A DNA stretch of 64,000 bases from Ampullaceana balthica. Taxonomy: Eukaryota; Mollusca; Gastropoda; Lymnaeidae. Below the pieces are notes generated by a model. It made no database searches, had not been told where the DNA came from, and was given only the letters and a program-made list of their open reading frames with translations. The position numbers and the translations under genes are program-made. Location: NCBI GenBank assembly GCA_944989445.1, contig CALYLW010000052.1, positions 717,058-781,057 on the forward strand, read 5' to 3'. This document shows, one piece after another, positions 1 through 10,175 of the stretch. Position 1 is the stretch's first letter, and every line of letters begins with the position of its first letter.

Positions 1-80
1 AAAAAATAAAGTTTAATTTATTTGACTGCACTAACACAACAACATGTTAAAATAAATTCACTCACAATTTATCTCTGCAG

Positions 81-3000
81 AAACTCAACCAAGAGCTTGA
101 GGACGCCATTGAGGAGAAGGATGCCCTGAAGAGCCAAGTACAGCAGTATATTCTAGAAGTTAGAAGGATAGAAGACACACTTAGTGCCAAGGTATTGATA
201 CCTTCATAACACAAAGTAGGGGATAATCTATGGGTCAATGTATTTAGTGATCTAATGGTCAACGTATTGAACGATCTATTGATCCAGGTACTGAATGATC
301 TATTTGTCAAGTAAAACATATTTCATAGTGAAGTTATTGCATACTTTCAGAGCTGAAGTATTGAATGCTCTCAGGGGCAAGTAACTAGAGTCCCAGTTCA
401 TGGAGTGCCCACACCACTAAATATTTAAACACCGGCAGGGCTAAGCTATAAATAACTTCATGAGTTTTATTTAATCAGAGCTCCTACAGCCTCCTAGAAT
501 TTCAGCATGTCTTGTACATCTCCAGATATTAGAAAAAATAATTCATGAAAACTCCATAAATTACTAAATTTATTTTCACTGAAGAAGGTGTGCAAAAAAT
601 TCATGGTTTATTTTTTTTTCCTTTTTGCGCAATGAGATATCAGTTTTTGAGCAACTCACTTGTGATCTTAAAAACATAAAAAGTTTATGTCGTTAAATTT
701 TTTATTTTCTTATGTACTTTAATTTTAGACTTGATGCAGGAACTCTGTTTAAAGAACAACGCTCCAAAGAGTCCCATGAGTTAATTGTTAACAAGTCTCA
801 CAATATTTTGAATTATAATGAGAAGACTTTAAATACATGGGGGAAAATATTAAAATAGCAATTAATCTAAATAAGGATTTTTACTTGAAAAGCCCTGATA
901 AAGATAATTTATCTCAACTGAGAAATCCTTTTAAAAAAATCCCATTTATTTACATCACAAACCTCTAATGATCTACTTTATCAGGAACAAGAGAGAAGCG
1001 ATCTTCTAGACCAGTACCGCAAACTGTCTGCCGAGGCTGAGCAGTACCAGACGGCTAGTCACCAGCTGGAAAGTGAGGGTTCGAATCTTAGGCTCGAGCT
1101 GATGACCAAAGACTCTGAAGTCAGAAGGTTGAGGGACAAAGTAGACACACTGGAGAGAGAAATCCAAGAGGTAATGAAAGATGAGTTCAATTAAAACCAT
1201 TGGGATACAATTTTTTTTTAAAAGTGCTCTTAAAGTTTTCTGGAATTTGTGAATGTCCTGGAAATTGAAAAAAACAAAAAATCCTGGGAAACTCTGTAAG
1301 TTAAAAATTTTATCCTGAATGTGCTGAAATTTACAGACAAGAGGGAAAAATACATTCTTCATCAATTTTTTTTTCACTTACATCAGAGAAATATAAACTT
1401 AAAGCAACTGACTTATGAGTGTATGATCTTATTTGTTTAAATATCCTGGATTCCTCTTTTTTTTCTTCTCTAGTACAGTCCTAGAATTTCATTTTAAATT
1501 TGGTGCGGGAACACAGCGTTAACATTAGGCAAAATGAACCTTCGAGGTTTTGCCTGCTTTCATCTCTTAAAAAATATGATTGATAGTTATAATTTTGTTT
1601 GTTACAACCCATGGGTTAGATTTTGTGACAGCTCCTCTACTTTCTATCTGAATCACCTTATAGTTTTGTTTGTTACAACCCATGGGTTGGTATGTTGAGT
1701 CGCCTGTGACAGCTCCTCTACTTATCTATCTGAATCACCTTATAGTTTTGTTTGTTACAACCCATGGGTTGGTATATTGAGTTGCCTGTGACAGCTCCTC
1801 TACTTATCTATCTGAATCACTCCATGGCCTTGTCAGGCTGATATTACATTCCTGAAGATGTTTCGATTGTTGTTTTGATTGTTGTCGTACAGCACCTACA
1901 GTCCCATCAGGCCTACGAGATCCAGGTGTCCAACTTGACCAGGTCAGTGGCCCACCTGGAGGAAAACCTGCGAGTGACGGAGGACGACAAGCAGGAGCTG
2001 CTGGCTGACCTGTCCGCTGCCCGAGAACTCTGCTCCAGGCTTGAAACCAGTAAAGAAAACCTGAACCGTCAGCTTGCTGCCTCTGAGCTGGACAAGGAAC
2101 ACGTATGAACATATACTTTCTAAACTATTATTACATATGACAAGGAACACATGTGAACATTTACTGTCTAAACTCTTATTATATATGACAAGGAACACTT
2201 ATGATTATTTACTTTCTAAACACTTATGACATGATTAAGACCTAATGAATTATCATTTATATAACCTGGACTTTATTTTTTTTGGTTAAATATACTTAAG
2301 GATTCACTTATACAAATATTTTAGATATCTTATCAAGCATCCTGATTTAATCAAAACAGTGATGTAATCTAAATAAGAAGTAAACATTTAATCTGAAGTA
2401 ATGAGTTTCACCACTGTCATAGTGTGTACTATGTTGTAATCTGAACTACCGTATTGATTCGTGTATAGCGCGCACAATTTTATACAGAAAACAACTACCA
2501 AAAGGGTAGATGCGTGATATACACAAGGTCTTACACAGGCTCCATAAATATTTCAAATTTGAAGATGAAATTTTGGTCGGCCATGTTTGTTTACATCCGA
2601 GATGAAGCCCTCTTGACAGCGAAGCACTGATTGGTCAGTTTTGTTGTAAAAGCCGAATGCGAACGAAGGGGAGAGACACCTTGCAGCACTCCCACCTGCG
2701 TTTACCATTGCTTGTTTTAGCCTGGCGCAATGGCTTGAGCAGGACATCTTGCTCATTTTTTAAGGCGGACAAGTAAGTTTCCTTGCAGGCTATTTTGATT
2801 TTTTTTTCGTAAGATTTTCATTCGTTTGTAGCACGCCTTTTTCCCTGGCTCGTTCATGGCTGCTTTTTGATCAGTTGGATATTTGTCCTTTTTTTTTCAA
2901 ATTTATACCAATTTTCATTCAACAAAAAAATTTAGCGTGCGCATTTTACACGAGTGCGCGCTATACACGAATAAATACAGTAATGAGTTTCATTGTGTGT

Positions 3001-6000
3001 TCTATGTTGTCATCCTGTGTGTACTATGTTGTCATCCTGTGTACTATGTTGTCATCCTGTGTACTATGTTGTCATCATGTGTACTATGTTGTCAATGTGT
3101 GTACTATGTTGTCATCATGTACTATGTTGTCATCGTGTGTACTATGTTGTCATCGTGTGTACTATGTTGTCATCGTGTGTACTATGTTGTCATCGTGTGT
3201 ACTATGTTGTCATCGTGTGTACTATGTTTTCATCCTGTGTACTGTTGTCATCCTGTGTACTATGTTGTCATCCTGTGTACTATGTTGTCATCGTGTGTAC
3301 TATGTTGTCATCATGTGTACTATTTTGTCAATGTGTGTACTATGTTGTCATCATGTGTACTATGTTTTCAACATGTGAACTATGTTGTCATCGTGTGTAC
3401 TATGTTGTCAACATGTGTACTATGTTGTCATCATTAGGGCTGTCAATTTTGTTGAAAAAAGCTGCCCGGGTACCCGGGAAAATATCGAACGGGTACCCGG
3501 GTTACCCGTTCTAAACGTCGTATAATTTTCCCCGTCATGACCGCTATACAATGGAACCTAGCCACCATCCATGCACCTCATTTCACACAGTATTAGTAGC
3601 CAACGGCTTGCTTCCAGTAACATACTATTACTTATGCACTACAATTAACTACAATTTACAATGCACTAAATTTTTTTATTCAATTCCTGCTGTAAATGCA
3701 TTCGTCATACTCATAAACTAAAACTAGAGTAAACTGAGCATGGAAACAAAATATCAACAGAATGACGTAACGTTCAATGTCATACATACCTTGAATGTTA
3801 ATATCCACTTGGCGTCGGTAGTCAATGCTAAGGGCGATGACGTATGCTATACTGCAGTAAATTTCAAGTGATCGTGCTTTGGTCAATGGTACTGCTTTTG
3901 TTGACACCAACAAGTTTCTGATATAGGTGGGTCAGCGGTTTTTTTATCAATATAAATTTTACGAATAGCTTTCAGATGGCGTTTTATCGCACTGGGTTGT
4001 CACCCTTCGCAGACACAATTTCACTACAATGCTGCATTTTGCAGTGTCACTGTCAACTCGCTTGGCATGATTCCACACTTACCCATCTTATTAACCATAA
4101 AAGCTGACAACTTTAGGTGTATATCAATTTTTGGGCTAGGCAAACACGTGTTAATGAACCCAAGAAACACACGCGAATGCAAGAGTGTGGGTTATAGCAG
4201 TGCTTCTCAAAGTGGTGGTCCGCGGAAGTTATCAAGAAAGGAGAGAGAAATATAATTATAATCCTCCAATTGCTACCAATAATACTAACCCTATAGAATT
4301 GGTCATTTTTTACTATAAGCTAATAAATGAAAGAAATAAAAGGAAATAAAATACATTTCGCTTCCATGTAAGTACAGGGAAAATAGTGCACAGGTTCCTG
4401 GTGCAATGGAAAAATTCCTGCCGGTCCGCCATACTAAAAAGTTTGAGAAGCACTGGGTTATAGGATTGAAGAGAGAAATGGGGGGGGGGTAGAAAAACGA
4501 CATTAGATAGTATCAATCGGTCTCCCACTGTCGGCTATTTCAAAGCAAAGTTAGTCTGAAAGCAAGGGTGTTTTTATGAGAAAAAAAACCAGACACCGCA
4601 TCTTTCATCTCTGTGCTGTCCATCCTCACGGCCGACTCCGGCCCATCCTACACTGTTAGTAACTATTTTATTTATTAAATTTAAATACTGACGACCTTGT
4701 ACTCATTATTAACATCTGTGTTTCTAGGTCAGTACGTGTTATTGAACACAAGAAGTAGAAGCTAATGAAAGGGTGTGGGTTATAGGGGTGAAGGGAGGAG
4801 AGGGGGAGGGGTAGATAACAACATTAGCTAGTATCAATCGGCGTATTTCAAAGCAAAGTTAGTGAAAGCAGGGGTGTTTTTTTTATTAACAAACAGCGTC
4901 TTTCATCTCTAGGCAGTCCATCCTTTTTTGGCAGAGGACTTTTGTTGTCTTTATATGATTCTTTTAAAAAAACATAACTTTTTTGTGTTGTGCGGTTTCT
5001 GTTTCACGTTGAGAGAAAAAAGATTTATCAAATACATTGTAGTTTGTAGTGACCGTTGACAGATATTTCTCCTTAGATCTACTTCTAAGCATATTTTGGA
5101 AACAAAAATTTTCATTTGATAAATTGTTTCGCGAGCCCCATTGTAAACACAAAAAATCCGCACGGGAGCCGAAGTTTGGCCTACGGTTAATATAGCCTAT
5201 AGACCTTCAAGCCACATTTTCACGGGTACCCGAGCGGAATTTTATTACCCGGGTAATCACACGGCAACGGGTACCCGGGTACCCGTTGACAGGCCTAGTC
5301 ATCATGTGTACTATTTTGTCATCATGTGTACTATGTTGTCATCGTGTGTACTATGTTGTCATTTTGTGTACTCTGTTGTCCTCCAGCTACAGAATATCAT
5401 CTCTGACCTAAAACAAGAGTCCGAGTGTCTGAGGTCCCAGATTGACCAGGAGCGAGGCCAGGTGAAGAACCTGGAGGGCATCCTGCAGGACAACAGGGAG
5501 AAGGACTTCCAGAGCCAGCTGACCACACAGGAGAAGAACACAGAGATACAGATGTTGAAAGACCGCCTGTCTCTAAATGAGAGCAAACTGTAAGTTGACA
5601 TCGGTAGCTACAAGCATGATTGGGGGGGTGTACATAGACATACTTGACCACAAGCATGATGGGGGGTGTACATAGGCATACTTGACCACAAGCATGATTG
5701 GGGGGTGTACATAGACATACTTGACCACAAGCATGATTGGGGGTGTACATAGACATACTTGACCACAAGCATGATTGGGAGGTGTACATAGACATACTTG
5801 ACCACAAGCATGATTGGGGTGTACATAGACATACTTGACCACAATTATGATTGGGGGGTGTACATAGACATACTTGACCACAAGCATGATTGTAAGTTGA
5901 CATTGGTCGCTACAAGTATGATTGGGGTTCTGTAAATAAATTAAAGGGATTGGAAAATATTTGTAGAATGATTTATTTAACTGTAATTTGTCTAAAAAAT

Positions 6001-9000
6001 ACAATTAGATTTTTTAAGTATTAAAAGATTCCTTTACAAATGTTATAATTCCTGATTTTTAAAAAAAAGATTAATTTGTAAGTTTAATTTTTAAAAAGAA
6101 AGAATAGTCATGTATGAAAAATGAACGGGTATTCACTCATTAGGTTCTATTTCAAATGTATTCTCTTTATGGACATCACCAATTTAATAATATTTACCAG
6201 CTGGTTTCCAGATTGTTTCATTTGATTCCCAGCTCATTAATATTCTATTTGATTACCTCCCCAGACAAAGTCAGAGTCGGGAGGTGGCCTCACTGCGCAC
6301 CAGAAATGTCGAGCTGGAAGGCGACGTGGAGAGGATGAGAAGACAACTCACAAGTGAAAGATTTGAGAGGTGAGTACTGCTAGTAGCACATTATTTTACT
6401 TGAAAGCCACAATGCACTCACTGACTGTCAGCATGGTACTTGAACCAAAAGATCATGTGAGACCCAGCTCCTCGAGTTTGGTCATGGGCTAAAGGCTCAA
6501 AAGCCTTTAAAAAAAAGCCCATGACCAAACTCGAGGAACTTGGTCTCACATGAGACCAAGCTCCTCGAGTTTGGTCATGGGCTTTTTAAAGGCTTTTGAG
6601 TGTGTGAACCATAGTTTGCTACTAAAGAAATTACAGGATACGGGATCCAAAGCACTACAAGAACATTGAACTCTAGCTTCTTCAAAGATAGATGTCAGTT
6701 GGTAGTGGTGGACGTCAAAATCTCATCTTTTGTTAGGTTGGGGGTCCCTCTGGGCCCAGTGCTAGGCCCCTGCTTATTCCTAGCATATATCAACGACCCG
6801 TGGGAGAAGCTGTCCTCTCATACGAGATTGTTTGCCGATGGCGCAGTCGCGTTGCATACTGGACGATTGTTAACAGCATTGACCAGGACAACACAAACTC
6901 AGTGGGGAAAAAACTGGGACATGGAGTTTCGACTTGCTAACTGCCAGATTCTAGAAGCAGAAACCCTCTACACCTGTATGAACTTCGTGACCATAAGCCT
7001 GAGTCAGTTTCTTTAGTAAGGTACCTCGGTGTTATACAAAGAACTTCGTGACCATAAGCCTGAGTCAGTTTCTTTAGTAAGGTACCTCGGTGTTATACAA
7101 AGAACTTCGTGACCATAAGCCTGAGTCAGTTTCTTTAGTAAGGTACCTCGGTGTTATACAAAGAGAGTTTCACTGGGAAGAACACATTGACATGTGTAGG
7201 TGGGCAAACACTTCCCAAAAGTTTCTGAGCTGAAACCTCAGGATCAGGTAACTCCTGTTTTAAAAAAAACAGACTACAAGACTTTGTCTGGCCTGTATTG
7301 GATTACGTGTCTACAGTCTGGTGGGACTCAAGACAATGTTGATAAATAGAAAAATTTCAATAAAAATTTTGCTGAGAATCTCTTCAAGCCATGTATGTAA
7401 TTCTCACCTTTGTTCACTAAACAAAAATTTAGATCTTTAGGAACAAGTTAAAGGAAAATAATAGTTGGTCTGTTTGGTTCTAAAACTGTTGAAGAAATTA
7501 CAACAATTAAACAACCCCGTAAAAACAAAGTTTTTGACTATAAATCCCTTATATATGAGACATAACTAAAAGTATTGATTATGTTCAAGTGACAAACATT
7601 TACAGACTGAAATCGAAATTATCTCCCTTGGCTTTAAAAACTAGGTCAAATCTAGCAGACGACGACTAAACATTCTAAATAGTGATTTATATAGATAAAC
7701 TAAAAATGCATTAATTTAATTACGGTACGTTCGATCGATCTGAAATTTTGATACGATGCATTGTTAGGTGAGACGGGTCCGTGTGCCAAATTTCAGCTCG
7801 ATGGCTTCACTAGAAGTGGGTCATTTTCGACTTTTGTTTTTCCGTGAGGGACGAACGACGGGCGTCGCGGTCGAGGGACGAACGACGAATGAGACGGCGG
7901 TGAAGTTAATATAAGGGATTTAAAAAAGAATGCGTTTGAAAAAAAAACATGTGGTCCTTAAAGGAATAAATTCCCTTAGCCCCCCTTCCTCCTTTGTCCA
8001 ACAGTTATCATCTTTTGACCCCCCCCCCTTTCCTTCAACCAACTCTACAGACATACATAAGGGGCTACAAATCACTTCCTCTCAACAATTTGACCAAATA
8101 TTTCTCAGGTCATTCACATCTGCATGAATTGTTTATGGACCTCTCAGCTGTTCATTTTAAATGACATCCTATATTTTTTGGTTCAAAACTGTCACTAAAA
8201 TAATCATCTCAACTATTTGACAGAGACAGAGTTGTGCAAGAGTTGCGACGCAACGGAATCCAGCCTCCAGTTATGATCAGTGACTACGCGGGGTCACGGT
8301 CTCTCAGTCCCTCCCGGTCCCGCAGCCCAGGTCGCTCCTATAGTCCCACCACAAGACCAAGATCAAGATCTAGGTCAAGATCACCAGGAGTCAGGTTTGT
8401 TGCTTGCAATGTTGACACTTATCTTATCTTATCTTATCTGTTTACAGACGCTCCTTCTATACAGAAGATTATTGCGTGAAATGAAAGATTCATTTCAACA
8501 CCCATACACCCCAAGTTCCACCAAGTTTTGAGAAGTGAAATTTAAGGGTTGAAAACAATTATTAATTATTTTTTTTTAAATTTAATGTTTAATTTTTCAT
8601 TAATAGAACCAAACACCACTAAAGAGGCCCCTTGCCAATTAATAGAACCAAACACCACTAAAGAGGCCCCTTGCCAATTAATAGAACCAAACACCACTAA
8701 AGAGGCCCCTTGCCAATTAATAGAACAAACACCACTAAAGAGGCCCCTTGCCAATTAATAGAACAAACACCACTAAAGAGGCCCCTTGCCAATTAATAGA
8801 ACAAACACCACTAAAGAGGCCCCTTGCCAATTAATAGAACAAACACCACTAAAGAGGCCCCTTGCCAATTAATAGACCCAAACACCACTAAAGAGGCCCC
8901 TTGCCAATTAATAGAACCAAACACCACTAAAGAGGCCCCTTGCCAATTAATAGAACAAACACCACTAAAGAGGCCCCTTGCCAATTAATCGAACCAAACA

Positions 9001-9309
9001 CCACTAAAGAGGCCCCTTGCCAATTAATAGAACAAACACCACTAAAGAGGCCCCTTGCCAATTAATAGAACCAAACACCACTAACGAGGCCCCTTGCCAA
9101 TTCATTAGCTCACATGGTGATGAAACAAACTTAAGTTAGCTAATATTATTAAATGCTGGATGTGTCTAATTTGCTTGCACTCATGTTTTATATTGACCAG
9201 ATTTCGGCCAAGTCCAAACACCTCCATAAACACGAGCAGACGCAGCTACCTGCACGACGAGGACTACAACTCAACATCCCCCAAGACGTACTCTCATGAC
9301 CTCCTGTAG
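81..9309 (+). CDS. CEP135: CEP135/TSGA10-like centriolar coiled-coil protein, seven 3' exons
   Basis: Exons read at 81-191, 985-1170, 1893-2102, 5387-5589, 6265-6369, 8224-8394 and 9201-9309 join in frame to 364 residues plus TAG; all introns are GT-AG and phases match. The chain is almost pure heptad coiled coil (ERSDLLDQYRKLSAEAEQ, ARELCSRLETSKENL, KNLEGILQDNREKDFQSQL, ERMRRQLTSERFERDRVVQE), a pattern I recognise from the C-terminal half of CEP135 and its paralogue TSGA10. CEP135/Bld10 is a centriole cartwheel and microtubule-linking protein whose C-terminal region binds SAS-6; TSGA10 is a sperm-tail relative. The last two exons encode a low-complexity tail rich in SR, SP and RS dipeptides, then end in HDLL. 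The gene is 5'-partial: the first visible exon starts in phase 0 and upstream exons lie outside the window. CEP135 versus TSGA10 cannot be settled from this end alone. Confidence 0.85.
1592..1830. repeat. Three-copy 72-84-bp tandem repeat in intron 2
   Basis: Three near-identical blocks starting at about 1592, 1664 and 1748 share the string TTGTTACAACCCATGGGTT followed by GACAGCTCCTCTACTT. The array ends about 60 bp before the exon at 1893. Confidence 0.8.
2091..2232 (+). repeat. 48-bp tandem triplication spanning an exon end and its splice donor
   Basis: The block GACAAGGAACAC occurs at 2091, 2139 and 2187, 48 bp apart, each followed by similar ACTTTCTAAAC sequence. The first copy is the last four codons of the exon 1893-2102 and carries the GT donor (CACGTATGA). 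The second reads CACATGTGA and the third CACTTATGA, so the donor is not preserved in register. Confidence 0.85.
2447..2982. mobile_element. Short terminal-inverted-repeat element (MITE-like)
   Basis: The left end contains ATTCGTGTATAGCGCGCAC and the right end carries its inverse (GTGCGCGCTATACACGAAT), flanked by TACNGTATT-type ends. The interior has no coding sequence I recognise. Similar flanking text on both sides (AATGAGTTTCA plus TGTGTACTATGTTG) shows it sits at the edge of the neighbouring 20-bp minisatellite. The transposon superfamily is not assigned. Confidence 0.65.
2998..3434. repeat. 20-bp minisatellite, first part
   Basis: About 21 copies of a unit close to GTACTATGTTGTCATCNTGT. 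The array is interrupted by a hAT element at 3435 and resumes at 5298-5380, where it ends 6 bp before the exon at 5387. Long open frames across it are a by-product of the repeat. Confidence 0.9.
3435..5297. mobile_element. Non-autonomous hAT-type element, 1863 bp
   Basis: Terminal inverted repeats are TAGGGCTGTCAA at the left and the inverse of TAGGCCTGTCAA at the right. Both ends continue into subterminal CGGGTACCCGGG-rich sequence. A perfect 8-bp duplication, GTCATCAT, flanks it (3427-3434 and 5298-5305); this also matches the host minisatellite but in the right register. The 8-bp duplication and TAGGG-type ends fit the hAT superfamily. No intact transposase is seen. A related, larger copy lies at 14742-17622. 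Confidence 0.8.
4198..4455. mobile_element. hAT (Charlie-like) MITE nested in the 3435-5297 element
   Basis: Termini are CAGTGCTTCTCAAA and its inverse, with a perfect 8-bp target duplication GGTTATAG at 4190-4197 and 4456-4463. Length 258 bp with no coding content. Confidence 0.85.
5298..5382. repeat. 20-bp minisatellite, second part
   Basis: Four further units of the array interrupted by the hAT insertion. The last unit runs into the pyrimidine tract and CAG acceptor of the exon at 5387. Confidence 0.85.
5600..5925. repeat. 37-40-bp minisatellite immediately after a splice donor
   Basis: About seven copies containing ACAAGCATGATTGGGG, GTGTACATAGACATACTT and GACC. At its far end, around 5891, the sequence TGTAAGTTGACAT repeats the real donor context at 5589, so the donor region itself was duplicated with the array. 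Confidence 0.85.
6458..6583. repeat. Three-arm foldback repeat
   Basis: A roughly 33-bp segment containing CTCCTCGAGTTTGGTCATGG appears forward (6458-6490), inverted (6516-6549) and forward again (6551-6583). Arm 2 can pair with either neighbour. It lies in the intron between exons 6265-6369 and 8224-8394. Confidence 0.85.
6670..7345 (+). pseudogene. Fossil LINE reverse transcriptase fragment
   Basis: The conceptual product has the core of a non-LTR retrotransposon reverse transcriptase: GVPLGPVLGPCLFLAYIND, then LFADG where active enzymes have FADD, then QTQWGKNWDMEFRLANCQ. A frame-shifted continuation reads LVRYLGVIQ and the HWEEHI-type motif typical of the Jockey/CR1 side of LINEs. The second catalytic Asp is replaced by Gly and there are frameshifts, so it is dead. 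A 61-bp block inside it is triplicated. Confidence 0.75.
6980..7162 (+). repeat. 61-bp tandem triplication inside the LINE fragment
   Basis: GAACTTCGTGACCATAAGCC starts at 6980, 7041 and 7102; the units are essentially identical. Since 61 is not a multiple of three, each copy shifts the frame. The near-identity suggests amplification after the element had died. Confidence 0.9.
7500..7923 (-). repeat. 450-bp stem-loop repeat family copy
   Basis: Ends match the family defined by the 27762-30384 array: one end has ACTATAAATCCCTTATATAT, the other TTAATATAAGGGATTT. The conserved core with GATCGATCTGAAATTT and AAATTTCAGCTCGAT arms is present near 7730-7800. Confidence 0.75.
8419..8478 (-). mobile_element. 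5'-truncated SINE fragment
   Basis: (CTTAT)n followed by CAGACGCTCCTTCTATACAG and AAGAT matches the 3' end of the full SINEs at 14961-15248 and 53854-54148. It lies 25 bp after the donor at 8395. Truncation from the 5' side fits LINE-mediated insertion. Confidence 0.7.
8603..9103. repeat. 37-39-bp minisatellite before the last CEP135-like exon
   Basis: About 13 units containing CACCACTAAAGAGGCCCCTT and GCCAATTAATAGAAC. Two length classes differ by a CA/CCA dinucleotide. It ends about 100 bp before the acceptor at 9199-9200. Confidence 0.9.
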
Positions 9310-10175
9310 GGCCCAATGACCTCATGACCTCCTGTAGGGCCCGATACATTCAGCACCTGCACAAAAATGACCGTTTCCTCAGTGATGACCGTCTCTGCCT
9401 GGCACCTCTAACAAAGGGAGAGAAGTCATTTAGAAAGGAAATAATGAAATATTTAAAAAAAACAAATCAGCATTGACAAGCATTGATCCACTCCAGATGA
9501 CAAGCTCATTGGTGTAAAGATTTTATTTAGACCCTGTTTGACTTGTTCTCTTTCTTGACTGTTGACGATTGTATTGCATAGATTTCTTCAGCTAATCGTG
9601 ATGCCATTGTGAACTAAACCTTGGCTTGTACTTAGACTTAACCAGTGTAGCAGAGTCACAGTATAATTTTATGTTGGTGGGGACATTTTTTTAACAAGTG
9701 GCTGTGATTATGTGTACTTGAAGGAGTTGGGGGGGGGGCAACTAGATCTTAGTTTTACTCACTTTTTAATTGGTTGAAGATTTTTTAACGAAAAGGATTC
9801 CTACTACTAGATTAAATTTTATTTGTTGTGGAGATCTACATTTAATATTCTGGTAGATTGTAACTCATGTAAGTTCTCATATTTTTTTAATTTCGAGAGT
9901 TTTTAAAAAAAATAAACATAAATTACTTACAAGCAAATCTTTTTTTTTAAATCCCCAAAATAACATTCCTACTCTACCATTGCATGCCTTACATGTCAAG
10001 GTGCCAAAAATTAGGTCATGTCTGCAGTAACTTATTGTTTCCTATAATTCATAATCTCATCTTTGCTTCCCATTATTTTATATTCCTGCATTAAAAAAAC
10101 AACTTTTATAAAAAAAAAGATAAATGTCTTGCCACTTTTGAACTATGCAGATGTAATAAATAAAAAAAAGTAAGA
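9310..10175 (+). other. 3' UTR of the CEP135-like gene
   Basis: AT-rich non-coding sequence follows the TAG at 9307-9309. It begins with a short duplication of the last coding segment (CTCATGACCTCCTGTAGGGCCC occurs at about 9293 and again near 9323). A plausible polyadenylation signal, AATAAA, is at 10155-10160. The true end is not known from sequence alone. Confidence 0.5.
10155..10160 (+). promoter_or_regulatory. AATAAA polyadenylation signal candidate
   Basis: Canonical hexamer about 850 bp after the stop codon of the CEP135-like gene, followed by an A-rich stretch and a GT-rich stretch. Other AT-rich hexamers nearby make it only a candidate. Confidence 0.4.

Noticed and set aside
3238..3240. 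Tyr-Tyr-Val/Cys-Cys-His repeat proteins across the 20-bp minisatellite
   Set aside because: Three frames open together because the unit lacks stops; it is intronic and interrupted by a transposon.
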